Positions 43,409 to 52,488 of a DNA stretch of 64,000 bases are shown piece by piece; positions within the stretch are counted from its first letter, which is position 1; every line of letters begins with the position of its first letter. Below the pieces are notes generated by a model. It saw only the letters and a list, made by a program, of their open reading frames with translations, had not been told where the DNA came from and searched no databases. The position numbers were made by a program, and so were the translations under genes. Source of the DNA: JBKBKN01 sp046294625 (GTDB lineage: Bacteria; Bacteroidota; Bacteroidia; M30B66). The stretch covers positions 1 through 64,000 of the forward strand of contig JBKBKN010000009.1 in NCBI GenBank assembly GCA_046294625.1, in the 5' to 3' direction.

Positions 43409-45541
43409 ATGTTGCGCTCCTTTAAATTAGTCTTGACAAAAACTATCGCACTTTTTCTTTTATTTCCTTCTTTTCTGACGGCTCAAAAAGAATTGACCAT
43501 AGAAGATGCAGTTGGCAATTTTCAACTTTTACCTGCTAATATGCGGAGCTTGCAATGGATTCCTCATGATGAGCGATATTGCTATACCGAAATGATTAAA
43601 GGAGAAGATTACCTCTTGGCCGGTCATAGCAAGACCAACAAAATCGATACCCTGCTCAAAGCCAAACAGCTGCATCCGGACTTAAAGCGCATTCCTGAAC
43701 TGAATTTTCTTGATAATCAAACTTTTTCCTTTGTGTTCAAGCAAGTCTTGTATTCATACAACTTGTTGAGCAAGGTCGTGGAAAAATTAATTGAAGTTCC
43801 AGAAAATGCCGAAAACCTTGATATATCCCCAAATTTGAATTTTGTAGCCTACACCATCGACAACAATCTTTTTGTAAATACCAAAAACAAACAGTTCGCC
43901 ATCAGTAAAGAAATTAATAAAACTATCGTTTTCGGCCAGGCAGTTCACCGTAATGAATTTGGCATAAACAAAGGTACTTTCTGGAGTGATAAAGGTGATA
44001 AACTGGCCTTTTATCGAATGGATGAAAGCATGGTGACGGACTATCCCCTCCTCTATCTCGATGGGTTTCCAGGTTCAAGCAAAATGATTAAATATCCCAT
44101 GGCCGGACAGAAAAGCCATCATGTAACAGTAGGTGTTTATGATATAGCAAGCCAACAAGTCATTTATCTTGAAACCGGTGAACCTAAAGAGCAATACCTG
44201 ACCAACATTGCTTGGGATCCGGCAGGAACAGAAATTTACATTGCGTTGGTTAACAGAGCACAAAATCAAATGAAGCTCAATGCTTACAGCACTTCAACGG
44301 GTAAATTCATCAAAACAATTTATACCGAAAAAGACAATGAGTGGGTGGAGCCGATGCATCCTATTACATTTATTCCAAATTCTAAAAACAGGTTTATTAT
44401 TCAAAGTGAGCGTGATGGATTCAATCATTTATATGTTTACGATGTAAATGGAACCTTTCACCGTCAACTCACCAAAGGCAATTATGAAGTAACCGATTTT
44501 CATGGTTTTGATAAAAAATCACAGCATGTGTATGCCACCATCACCGACAACGATGGCTTAGACCGCAAACTAATCAAAATCAATATTGAAAAAGGTAAAA
44601 TACAATTACTAACTCCAGAAAGTGGCACACACAGTGTGCTGGTAAACCTTCACAATGGATTTTTTATTGATAACTTCACATCGCATAACATCCCAAGAAC
44701 CATTAGCGTGCATCAATCTGATGGCAAAACGCTGCGCAATATCTTCGAAGCAAAAGATCCATTAGCCGAGTACACTTCACCCCGGCCCGAGTTAATAAAA
44801 CTCAAAGCCGATGACGGCACCACACTCAACGCACGGCTATTTAAACCGGCCAACATGAAGGAAGGTAAAAAGTATCCGGTAATCATTTACGTATATGGTG
44901 GGCCACATGCCCAAATGGTTACCAACAAATGGCTTTGGGGCGCAAACAACTGGATGGTGTTTATGGCATCGAAAGGTTATGTGGTTCTCACCTTAGACAA
45001 TAGAGGCAGCTCTGGCAGAGGCAAAAACTTTATCCAGCATATTCACCGTCACCTTGGCGATGTGGAGATAGACGATCAAATTAAAGGATTGGAGTATCTA
45101 AAAAAACAAGATTTTGTTGATGCTTCCCGAATTGGGGTGCATGGCTGGAGTTATGGCGGGTTTATGACCGTAAGTATGCTTTGCCGATATCCTGATGCGT
45201 TCAAAGCTGGTGTGGCTGGTGGTCCGGTAATTGACTGGAAAATGTATGAAGTAATGTACACCGAACGCTACATGGATACCCCTGAAGAGAATCCCGAAGG
45301 TTATGCACAAAGCTCACTCTTAGCGCAAATTAAAAATCTGAAAGCCAGACTTATGCTGATTCACGGAACAGTTGACCCTGTGGTGGTTTGGCAGCATAGT
45401 CAGGAATTGGTAAAACAAGCCATCAATGATGGCATTTTAATCGATTATATGATCTACCCTGATCATGAACACAATGTGAGAGGCAAAGACCGTATTCACC
45501 TAATGCGTACGGTGAGCCGATATTTGATGGAGCACTTATAG
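43409..45541 (+). CDS. Secreted prolyl oligopeptidase-family (S9B, DPP-IV-like) peptidase
   Basis: 710 residues from MLRSFKLVLTKTIALFLLF, a signal peptide ending near LTAQ; an earlier ATG overlapping the trmN6 stop would add 17 residues before it. The N-terminal 440 residues are the DPP-IV beta-propeller (RNEFGINKGTFWSDKGDKLAFYRMDES is characteristic when read in parts). The alpha/beta hydrolase domain has nucleophile S581 in GWSYGG, D656 in HGTVDPVV and H688 in DHEHNV. It should cleave Xaa-Pro dipeptides from exported peptides. Related periplasmic DPP-IV enzymes feed peptide catabolism in Bacteroidota. Confidence 0.93.
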   Translation: MLRSFKLVLTKTIALFLLFPSFLTAQKELTIEDAVGNFQLLPANMRSLQWIPHDERYCYTEMIKGEDYLLAGHSKTNKIDTLLKAKQLHPDLKRIPELNFLDNQTFSFVFKQVLYSYNLLSKVVEKLIEVPENAENLDISPNLNFVAYTIDNNLFVNTKNKQFAISKEINKTIVFGQAVHRNEFGINKGTFWSDKGDKLAFYRMDESMVTDYPLLYLDGFPGSSKMIKYPMAGQKSHHVTVGVYDIASQQVIYLETGEPKEQYLTNIAWDPAGTEIYIALVNRAQNQMKLNAYSTSTGKFIKTIYTEKDNEWVEPMHPITFIPNSKNRFIIQSERDGFNHLYVYDVNGTFHRQLTKGNYEVTDFHGFDKKSQHVYATITDNDGLDRKLIKINIEKGKIQLLTPESGTHSVLVNLHNGFFIDNFTSHNIPRTISVHQSDGKTLRNIFEAKDPLAEYTSPRPELIKLKADDGTTLNARLFKPANMKEGKKYPVIIYVYGGPHAQMVTNKWLWGANNWMVFMASKGYVVLTLDNRGSSGRGKNFIQHIHRHLGDVEIDDQIKGLEYLKKQDFVDASRIGVHGWSYGGFMTVSMLCRYPDAFKAGVAGGPVIDWKMYEVMYTERYMDTPEENPEGYAQSSLLAQIKNLKARLMLIHGTVDPVVVWQHSQELVKQAINDGILIDYMIYPDHEHNVRGKDRIHLMRTVSRYLMEHL

Positions 45542-45588
45542 GTATTACTTCCTGCTAAACACATTACATTGATGCATTCTTCAAAGAT

Positions 45589-46482
45589 TTACCATTGCAA
45601 AAGAAGCATATGTAAACGTTCCTTATTTCGATAATTGATTTTGTAATAAATTGACATCAGCAATGGTATGATAGACTTCCATTTTTCATGATTGCTCAAA
45701 TGAGCTCTTGAAATATTGAAATAGCACTGGGCTAAAACGAAATTACGATCCTTCTTTTTCACAAGTTTTTGAACGTAAGCGTATTGAGGATTATAAAACA
45801 ATTTTCGCAAGCCTTGCAATCTTTTGATGTATGGATTTTTGGACAAATCAACAGAGTTATCGCCATGGATAGAGTAGTTGACCAAATACTTTTTAAATTG
45901 ATATACTTTATATTTAGTCGCCACACTCAATGTCAGCACCTGATCTTCTACAATCAGCACATCTGGGTCAAACTTAAACTCTTCAGCAGCCTGTCGGTGG
46001 AGGCACATTCGAGAAGTTGCAATAGGGTGAAATAAAAAATACTCCAGTTCCTTACCTGTTTCTATAGGGTTATAGTCTGGTTCAATCTTTTTAACCCCTT
46101 CCGAAGTAATATAAACCATTCTGGCATGGGAAATTATCAAGCACTTTTGATCATCTAATTGGAGAATAAATCGATACAACTCTTCTAAATATGTGACATC
46201 GAAAAAGTCGTCGCTGTCGAGAAAAATAAGATATTCGCCTTGGGAATATTTAATTCCGTTGTTGCGTGCAACACATCTTTCGGCGTTCTCCTGATAATAA
46301 TACTTAAGCCTCTCATCCTTTATGCGCTGAACCACTTCGGCAGTATTGTCTTTAGAGCCATCGTCGATAACAATAATCTCAAAGTCCGTAAAGGTCTGAC
46401 CAAGTGTAGTTTTGATGGTGTTTTCAATCAAACTGCCACGGTTGTATACCGGAATAATGATGCTAAAAAAGGGTTTACGCAT
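45589..46482 (-). CDS. Family 2 glycosyltransferase
   Basis: 297 residues from MRKPFFSIIIPVYNRG; a TTG four codons upstream also exists but the ATG overlaps the end of the FAD gene by 8 nt (ATGCGTAA), a usual coupling here. GT-A fold: SIIIPVYNRGSLIENTIKTTLGQTFTDFEIIVIDDGSKDNT in parts, then YLIFLDSDDFFD, giving the DXD motif. No membrane helix. The sugar and acceptor are unknown. It ends the operon that contains an exosortase and its small substrate, so a role in modifying that exported product is a reasonable guess. Confidence 0.9.
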   Translation of the reverse strand: MRKPFFSIIIPVYNRGSLIENTIKTTLGQTFTDFEIIVIDDGSKDNTAEVVQRIKDERLKYYYQENAERCVARNNGIKYSQGEYLIFLDSDDFFDVTYLEELYRFILQLDDQKCLIISHARMVYITSEGVKKIEPDYNPIETGKELEYFLFHPIATSRMCLHRQAAEEFKFDPDVLIVEDQVLTLSVATKYKVYQFKKYLVNYSIHGDNSVDLSKNPYIKRLQGLRKLFYNPQYAYVQKLVKKKDRNFVLAQCYFNISRAHLSNHEKWKSIIPLLMSIYYKINYRNKERLHMLLLQW

Positions 46483-48049
46483 GGTAGTCGCCAAATTTAT
46501 TCAGTTTTATTCCTATTCTTTCTGCTATTTTCTGTCCATCCATAGCCGCTGAAACAATTCCACCCGCATAGCCTGCACCTTCGCCGCATGGATACAAATT
46601 ACTAATCTGAGGGTGATGAAGGTGCTCCGCATCGCGCGGTATTCGCACTGGTGATGATGTTCGTGATTCAACTCCATGCAGCACAGCTTCGTTGGTATAG
46701 TATCCTTTCATTTTTTTGCCAAAGTTTTTGAACGCTTGTTTCAATGAAGCATTTACAAAATCAGGCAGGATTTCTTTAAGCCTTACAGATGCTATACCAG
46801 GCTGATAACTTGTTTGGGGCAAACTGGAGGATAAACGGTTATCTACAAAATCAACCAATCGCTGTGCCGGTGCCGTTTGATTTCCCCCGGCAGATTGACA
46901 AGCCAACTGTTCAATAGCAGCTTGAAACTGTAAGCCCGAAAGCGGACTACCGTTTTGAAATGATTTCACATCGTCCCAGCGTATTTCCGTCACAATGCCG
47001 GAATTGGCAAAAGGGTTGTTTCGTTTCGATGGCGACCATCCATTTACAACCACCTCTCCGGGAGCTGTGGCACATGGCGCCACAATACCGCCCGGGCACA
47101 TGCAAAATGAAAACACCCCTCTTTGATTGACCTGCGATACAAGACTGTATGCTGCAGGGGGCAAATAATTTCCCCGTGAATCGCAGTGATACTGAATTTG
47201 ATCGATTAAATCCTGTGGGTGCTCTATTCTTAATCCTAAAGCAAATGGTTTAAATTCAATGGCTATATTTTTCCGATGAAGCAAATGAAAAATATCCCTG
47301 GCAGAATGGCCTGTAGCCAGTATAACTTGATTTACAGGAATCTTTGTGCCATCCGAAAGAAGTAAATTTCTTATTTTATTATCAACTATTTCAAAGTCAT
47401 CTAGTTTCTTTTCAAAGTGGACTTCTCCTCCATGAGCAATTATCGTCTCCCGCATGGAAGTGATGATTCCCGGTAATTTGTTTGTACCAATATGCGGATG
47501 CGTATCAATCAGAATTTCTTGTTTTGCACCATGCGCAAAGAAGATTTCCAAAATACGCTTGATATTGCCCCGCTTCACCGACCTTGTATAGAGTTTACCA
47601 TCACTATAGGTGCCTGCACCGCCTTCTCCGAAACAATAGTTTGAATCTGGATTAATAATGTGCTGCTTGTTTAGCAAGGCTAAATCACGTCTTCTGGCTC
47701 TTACGTCCTTACCTCGTTCTATAATAATGGGCTTTAAACCTAATTCGATAAGCATCAAAGCAGCATAAAGGCCTGCGGGACCTGCACCAATGATATGCAC
47801 TTCTTCTGCTTGTTTAACATTCTGAAGCCGGGAGAAATACGCACCATGACTTTCATCACCTGAAGGACTCTCTGAAAAGTCAATGGAAAGATTTATCTTG
47901 ATGTCAAATCCTCTCGCATCTATCGAACGTTTAACAAGTTTAAAATATTGATCTGCTTTAATCTGGTGATGGGCTAAAAGAAACTGCCTCAACTTTTCGG
48001 CATCATAGCCAATTTCAGGGCTTACCCGAATTTGTAGTAAGTCGCTCAT
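46475..48049 (-). CDS. FAD-dependent dehydrogenase (COG2509 type)
   Basis: 524 residues. Dinucleotide-binding GAGPAGLYAALMLIELG (about 87-103) and the flavin-protein signature GGAGTYSDGKLYTR (about 142-155), LLATGHSARDIF-like VILATGHSARDIF, and the C-terminal YPCGEGAGYAGGIVSAAMDG. An N-terminal alpha/beta domain (1-80) precedes the FAD fold, as in the uncharacterised FAD-dependent dehydrogenases of COG2509. The substrate is not known. It starts 2 nt after the exosortase gene, so all four genes of this unit are co-transcribed; whether it acts with the exosortase is not shown. Confidence 0.88.
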   Translation of the reverse strand: MSDLLQIRVSPEIGYDAEKLRQFLLAHHQIKADQYFKLVKRSIDARGFDIKINLSIDFSESPSGDESHGAYFSRLQNVKQAEEVHIIGAGPAGLYAALMLIELGLKPIIIERGKDVRARRRDLALLNKQHIINPDSNYCFGEGGAGTYSDGKLYTRSVKRGNIKRILEIFFAHGAKQEILIDTHPHIGTNKLPGIITSMRETIIAHGGEVHFEKKLDDFEIVDNKIRNLLLSDGTKIPVNQVILATGHSARDIFHLLHRKNIAIEFKPFALGLRIEHPQDLIDQIQYHCDSRGNYLPPAAYSLVSQVNQRGVFSFCMCPGGIVAPCATAPGEVVVNGWSPSKRNNPFANSGIVTEIRWDDVKSFQNGSPLSGLQFQAAIEQLACQSAGGNQTAPAQRLVDFVDNRLSSSLPQTSYQPGIASVRLKEILPDFVNASLKQAFKNFGKKMKGYYTNEAVLHGVESRTSSPVRIPRDAEHLHHPQISNLYPCGEGAGYAGGIVSAAMDGQKIAERIGIKLNKFGDYHA

Positions 48050-48051
48050 GA

Positions 48052-48606
48052 TTAACTCTCCATAAGCTGCGGGGCAGTGTCCTTATTCTTTTTATTCATA
48101 CGTTGCTCCACCGATACCCAAACAACCCATAAAACAAAAATGAAAGTATAAATGATAAAATTGAAAAAATCATGTTGATTCTGAATATCGGTACTTTGAT
48201 TGTGATGAACTGTTACAACAAGATAAACTACTCGAATAGCATTTAAAAAGAGAATGCCGAAAGTGCCAAGTATTGCAAACAAAACCTTATTGATTAATCT
48301 GCCTGGATAAGCAATTATGAGTGCTATGGCACTGTAAATTAAGCCTATACCCACACAAGGATTACCTAGAAAAACACCAGCCGAACCTTCGAGCATAATG
48401 TGGGTTCTAGATTTGATTACATTACCGTTGTGTAATGTTTCGATGAGAAATGTAGAGACTTCTAAAACAAAAAGCCTACCCCAACCAAATACCTTTAGCC
48501 AAAGCGCTTTGAAAAAATGAAAATTTTCGACAATGTAATTGTCGAAAATTAAATAGAAAGAGATTAGAAAAAATAATTTGAGAAGAAAGGTGTTGACTAT
48601 CTTCAC
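48052..48606 (-). CDS. Exosortase-family transpeptidase-like membrane protein
   Basis: 184 residues with about six transmembrane helices. The exosortase catalytic signature is present in order: C84 in GNPCVGIGL, R125 in NAIRVVYL and H145 in NQHDFF, each next to a membrane helix. Exosortases/archaeosortases are integral-membrane cysteine enzymes that cut C-terminal sorting signals and pass proteins to a surface anchor. At 184 residues it is a small, stand-alone (XrtF-like) type. The gene follows its presumed substrate by 5 nt and overlaps nothing downstream (2 nt to the FAD gene). The match is by motif and topology; no database check was possible. Confidence 0.85.
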   Translation of the reverse strand: MKIVNTFLLKLFFLISFYLIFDNYIVENFHFFKALWLKVFGWGRLFVLEVSTFLIETLHNGNVIKSRTHIMLEGSAGVFLGNPCVGIGLIYSAIALIIAYPGRLINKVLFAILGTFGILFLNAIRVVYLVVTVHHNQSTDIQNQHDFFNFIIYTFIFVLWVVWVSVEQRMNKKNKDTAPQLMES

Positions 48607-48611
48607 AAGAC

Positions 48612-48806
48612 TTATTCGCTAACTTCTTCTGCCTTTCCTTTTTTCATTTTGTTTGCAGCATAACCAGCAGCAGCAGAAAGTAATACTAACATACCTCCAT
48701 CAAGCGGAACGTCTTGCGGTGTTGGCGGTGGGGTAATTGTAGCATATAATGAAATACTTAAGATGCTGATAGCAACAGTTGCGAGAAGTTTGAAGTTTGA
48801 TTTCAT
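48612..48806 (-). CDS. Minimal exosortase substrate with DGG-type C-terminal sorting signal
   Basis: 64 residues from MKSNFKLLATVAIS; an upstream in-frame ATG is less likely because the better -7 context fits this one. A signal peptide (about 1-22, ending SLYA) is followed by only 16 residues, TITPPPTPQDVPLDGG, then a short hydrophobic helix (MLVLLSAAAGYAA) and a basic KKGK tail. The motif-helix-basic layout is that of exosortase targets, with VPLDGG resembling the PID-CTERM-type signals of Bacteroidota. The exosortase gene begins 5 nt downstream. Nothing but targeting signals and a proline-rich linker is encoded. It may be a precursor of a very short surface peptide, or a regulator. Confidence 0.8.
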   Translation of the reverse strand: MKSNFKLLATVAISILSISLYATITPPPTPQDVPLDGGMLVLLSAAAGYAANKMKKGKAEEVSE

Positions 48807-48840
48807 AATATAATCTCTGGTTTTGTTTTTCAATCAGATG

Positions 48841-48870
48841 CAAATTTATGTAAATATTTTTTAAAACAAA
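48841..48870 (-). promoter_or_regulatory. Promoter of the exosortase operon
   Basis: Minus strand: TTTG (48867-48870), 18 nt, then TAAATTTG (48841-48848), matching TAnnTTTG fully; spacing is one short of the usual 19-21. The sorting-substrate ATG is 34 nt downstream of the -7 box. Confidence 0.5.
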
Positions 48871-48903
48871 ACTTTCTTACATCAGATTTTAACATTTTAA
48901 TGT

Positions 48904-49773
48904 TCATCGACTAAAATCACAAGGGAAATCTGTGATAAGCCCATGACAGCCAATTTCATAGATTTTTTTCATGAATGTTTTATCATTCACAGTCCAAGGG
49001 ATAAGCTTAAAATTATTGATCTGTGCATGTTGTATCAATTGCTCGTCCACCAATGAATAATGTGGACTTAAAATTTGAGGATAAAAGCCCAATAAATCAA
49101 TGATATCCTGAATTTCGAAATGCTTCTCGATCAAAAATGCCAAGTGCTCATGTTTACCATGTAAATATTTAATTACCCTTGAATCGAAGGATTGTATGAC
49201 GCATCTTTCGGCTAAATTATATTTGCCCAATATTTCTAAAACATTTTCACAAATGACTGAAATAGTAGGCTGATAAACTCCATCCCACTCGGGATAGGAT
49301 TTGATTTCAATATTGTACCGTATTTCAGAACGTTGGTTTAATTTTAAAAATGCTTCAATTTCTTCAAACACTTGATTTAGTGTGGGCTTAATCGTTTTAA
49401 TTTTTAACTGTTCAGGGAAGCGTGGGTGAAATTTAGTTCCACAATCAAAAGCCTGAATCTCTTCCAAAGACATCATGAAGATGTTTAATTTTCGATCGTC
49501 GTTGCAGTGGATTGGGTTTCCACTTGGGTCTAAACAGATCTCGCACGACATCCATGGCTCATGCGATACGATTAGATCCAAATCTTTCGAAAACACAATA
49601 TCTAGTTCCAATGTGCTCACACCACATTGAATTGCATGAATAAAGCCGGGAATTGAATTTTCAGGAAAATTTCCTCTAGCGCCGCGATGCCCCTGTAAAT
49701 CGAATGCTCTCTCTTGCGCCATGATTACCGATAAGCTTAAAACTAAACCCCATAACAGAAAAACAAAGCGCAT
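48904..49773 (-). CDS. Secreted glycerophosphodiester phosphodiesterase-family protein
   Basis: 289 residues. A signal peptide (1-19, ending MAQE) leads to a GDPD TIM barrel: GHRGARGNFPENSIPGF (the HR and E of the active site), TLELDIV (E and D metal ligands), HEPWM, and IKTIKPTLNQVFEEIEAF. It should hydrolyse glycerophosphodiesters in the periplasm to release glycerol-3-phosphate. It begins 1 nt after the sterol-desaturase-like gene, so the two are co-transcribed. Confidence 0.92.
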   Translation of the reverse strand: MRFVFLLWGLVLSLSVIMAQERAFDLQGHRGARGNFPENSIPGFIHAIQCGVSTLELDIVFSKDLDLIVSHEPWMSCEICLDPSGNPIHCNDDRKLNIFMMSLEEIQAFDCGTKFHPRFPEQLKIKTIKPTLNQVFEEIEAFLKLNQRSEIRYNIEIKSYPEWDGVYQPTISVICENVLEILGKYNLAERCVIQSFDSRVIKYLHGKHEHLAFLIEKHFEIQDIIDLLGFYPQILSPHYSLVDEQLIQHAQINNFKLIPWTVNDKTFMKKIYEIGCHGLITDFPCDFSR

Positions 49774-49774
49774 A

Positions 49775-50692
49775 TCACAATTTACTTTTGGAATTGATGT
49801 CTTGTGACAGAGAGATCGTGTTTTTGTTTTGATATGCCATTTTCATCTGCACTGATGTTTCTTTACTTCCATCGTGGCTCCATCCCGGTGGACCTAAGAT
49901 GTACATAAATTTTGAATTCAAGTCAGGTGCGTTCTTGACATCCTTCCACAATTGCGCCCATTCATGAAAAACCACTTTAACCGGTGTTTGCTCATCTAGA
50001 TTCTTTGTCAAACCATACACAACCGGTTCATTTTCATCTTCTTCTACAAACGTTCCAAATATTCTATCCCAAATGATTAGCACCATGCCCATGTTAGAAT
50101 CAAGATATTTGGGATTGGATGCGTGATGCACTCTGTGGTGCGATGGCGTGACAAAAATATATTCCAGCCATCCGAGTTTACCTACCGTTTCCGTGTGCAC
50201 AAAGAATCCATAGACCTGACAAACAGCATACATAAATACGATATCGAGCGCTTCAAATCCTATAAATGCTAAGGGAATGTAAAATAAGAAGCGATAAAAG
50301 GGCTGAAAGACCGATGAGCGAATGGCTACGGTAAGATTAAATTTTTGAGAAGAGTGATGTGTGACATGCGTAGCCCAGAAAAACCTGCAATAGTGATCGA
50401 CATAATGCAAGACATAATAGGCAAAATCTTGTGCAAAGAATAACAAAATCCAATATGAAGCTCCTTTCGTTTCGAAATGAAAGAAGGAATATTCATTGAA
50501 AAAGAGTAAGATGGCCAAGGTAATCCCCCTAAACACCAAATCATTTATAAAATTGAGTGAAGTACACATCAAATTGATGATGGTATCTCCGGTGGTGTAT
50601 AGTTTGCGATTGGCATAATGGCTGTAAATCATTTCAGCCAGAATGAAAACAACAAAAACAGGGGTAGTAATTGCGAGTAGTAATCCTTCCAC
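49775..50692 (-). CDS. Sterol desaturase / fatty acid hydroxylase family membrane enzyme
   Basis: 305 residues, about five transmembrane helices. The di-iron histidine boxes are visible: HYVDHYCRFFWATHVTHHSS (HxxxH then HxxHH) and, later, FVTPSHHRVHH. Members insert hydroxyl or desaturate membrane lipids or carotenoids; the substrate here is unknown. Co-transcribed with a GDPD-type phosphodiesterase, which suggests a shared lipid theme. Confidence 0.9.
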   Translation of the reverse strand: MEGLLLAITTPVFVVFILAEMIYSHYANRKLYTTGDTIINLMCTSLNFINDLVFRGITLAILLFFNEYSFFHFETKGASYWILLFFAQDFAYYVLHYVDHYCRFFWATHVTHHSSQKFNLTVAIRSSVFQPFYRFLFYIPLAFIGFEALDIVFMYAVCQVYGFFVHTETVGKLGWLEYIFVTPSHHRVHHASNPKYLDSNMGMVLIIWDRIFGTFVEEDENEPVVYGLTKNLDEQTPVKVVFHEWAQLWKDVKNAPDLNSKFMYILGPPGWSHDGSKETSVQMKMAYQNKNTISLSQDINSKSKL

Positions 50693-50730
50693 GCGCCAAA
50701 AATAATATAAAATAACGAATTAAGCCGAAT

Positions 50731-51603
50731 CTAGCCAGCAGAAATGGCAATAATGGCGATGGCCAGAATGCTCAATGCAATACCGGCGATATTAAATTTA
50801 GACATTTTTTCTTTAAAGAAAAGAATGCCAACCATGGCAGAAATGGTAACAATGGCCATGTTATTTACCGGAAAAATAACTGAACTTTCTAATCCCGGTA
50901 CAGCAAGCGTTTTTACCAAAAAAAAGCCGGAAGCGAAATTGGGGATTCCGAGCAATAATCCTCCCCATATGGCCTTCAATTGAAAAGTTTCACCGGTTTT
51001 AATTTTGGCATAGTACAATTGCCCGAGCCCAATAAAAAATGAAATGTAAAATATCCAGGCTAAAAAGGCATTCAATCCGTGGTCACCTAGTGTATTTAAT
51101 TCATTGTATTTGAAGAGTGTGTCAATCACACCACTGCCCAAAAATACGATAAGAGGAAGCAGATAGGCTGACCTAGCTTTTACATCGCTTCTGCCCTCGG
51201 TTTTCGATGTCATATATACTCCGGCAATTGCTAAAGTAAGTCCTGAAATTTTAAGCCAACCCAATGACTCATTGAGATAAAAGATGGCAAATAAAACAGG
51301 TATAACTAAAGACATTTTATTTGCTACCGATGTCACCGACACACCTATTACGTTGGCAGATAGCGCCATGACATTGAAAATGGAAATGAACAATACTCCC
51401 ATGATCATAGCATAAGAAAACCAAGGCTCTTGTGGACCGGATAAGAAAGGTGTCCCATCGCTGTTGGTGAGCAAGCTCATGGATCCGGCAACAAAATAGT
51501 TGACTACAATGGCATCTCGGGATCGAATCCCCCACAGTCCATACAAGCGAAAAATAATCACTAAAGATGATGCGGTAAGAATACTCAGCAGTAGATAGAG
51601 CAT
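50731..51603 (-). CDS. DMT-superfamily (EamA) transporter
   Basis: 290 residues with about ten transmembrane helices in two EamA repeats (SLVIPVLFAIFYLNESLGWLKISGLTLAIAGVY near 100-135 and MAIVTISAMVGILFFKEKMSKFNIAGIALSILAI near 250-285, both read in parts). The substrate is not determinable. It lies downstream of the tRNA-synthetase-like gene, with a 37-nt gap. Confidence 0.88.
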   Translation of the reverse strand: MLYLLLSILTASSLVIIFRLYGLWGIRSRDAIVVNYFVAGSMSLLTNSDGTPFLSGPQEPWFSYAMIMGVLFISIFNVMALSANVIGVSVTSVANKMSLVIPVLFAIFYLNESLGWLKISGLTLAIAGVYMTSKTEGRSDVKARSAYLLPLIVFLGSGVIDTLFKYNELNTLGDHGLNAFLAWIFYISFFIGLGQLYYAKIKTGETFQLKAIWGGLLLGIPNFASGFFLVKTLAVPGLESSVIFPVNNMAIVTISAMVGILFFKEKMSKFNIAGIALSILAIAIIAISAG

Positions 51604-51640
51604 ATTATTGCGAATGTAATTAAGGGCGCAAGTTTACGCA

Positions 51641-52483
51641 TTAATATGAGAGAAAGGCACTTTCGCCAACTTGTTCTTTTATAGCCTTAATTACTTCTTG
51701 TTTTGAGCTGTAGCGCTCACAAAGACTCATGCTTTGATGCCCGATTACAGATTTCGATAACTTCTCACCTTGGGGGGTGATTAACAATGGATGGTGTGCA
51801 AATCGAATATCAAGAAATGAGTGTAACCCACCCAATTGTGCCAAGTAAAGCTGAGCTGCTGTTGATGTTAATAAATCGTTGCCGCGAACCACTAAATTCA
51901 CTCCATAATACTGGTCGTCAACAAGTGAACTTAGCTGATATGCTGCAAATTGATCTCTTTTTCTCACCACAAAATCACCCATCGCTTCGAATAAATTAAT
52001 TTCCACTTGACTTTGAATGAGATCATGGAAGCGAACCACAGTTCCTTGGGGAACTTTTACTCTCCATACAACTTCAGGGTTTTCAAAATCCAGATCCTGT
52101 TCTTTAAATTGCCCGTGATAGATTCCATCTGGAAAATGTTTATTCATCATACTTCGGCTGAGTCTGCATGGGTATAGGACTCCTTTATTCTTCAGGTGAA
52201 ATAAAAGTTCGTTGTATAAATGGTGCCGAGATTGCTGGCTGTAATCAGATAGAAATTCTTCTGCATTTTTGGGTCCTTCATCAATGCGAATTTCTAACAA
52301 CTGTAGCGTGTTGAAGACATCGTGCAAATAGTCCATTCTGAATCTTTGCCGATCGGCATCATCGATTCTCAAAAAAATTTTTGCCTGATATTTTTCTGCA
52401 AACAACAGAGTGATTATAAAATTGTAAGCATTGCCCAGATGTAAAAATCCGCTTGGTGTAGGAGCTATGCGGGTTTTATTCAT
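51641..52483 (-). CDS. Glutamyl-tRNA-synthetase-like catalytic domain protein (GluQ-like)
   Basis: 280 residues, the catalytic class I fold of GluRS without its anticodon-binding part. HIGH-like PSGFLHLGN (10-18) and KLSKS-like GEKLSKS (about 245-251) are kept, with RIDDADRQR for the tRNA-end contact. Proteins of this size include GluQ (glutamyl-queuosine tRNA-Asp synthetase), but the C-x-C..Y..C zinc site is not evident (only YPCRLS). Queuosine-related genes lie at 5.1 kb. The position, 5 nt after a CpsB-type phosphatase and downstream of sugar genes, is odd. GluQ is the best guess; activity is uncertain. Confidence 0.75.
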   Translation of the reverse strand: MNKTRIAPTPSGFLHLGNAYNFIITLLFAEKYQAKIFLRIDDADRQRFRMDYLHDVFNTLQLLEIRIDEGPKNAEEFLSDYSQQSRHHLYNELLFHLKNKGVLYPCRLSRSMMNKHFPDGIYHGQFKEQDLDFENPEVVWRVKVPQGTVVRFHDLIQSQVEINLFEAMGDFVVRKRDQFAAYQLSSLVDDQYYGVNLVVRGNDLLTSTAAQLYLAQLGGLHSFLDIRFAHHPLLITPQGEKLSKSVIGHQSMSLCERYSSKQEVIKAIKEQVGESAFLSY

Positions 52484-52488
52484 TCAGC

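Noticed and set aside
51500..51540. tRNA-like sequence (GGGATCGAATCCC) inside the DMT transporter gene
   Set aside because: Only a T-arm-like palindrome is present; no acceptor, D-arm or anticodon arm can be formed around it.
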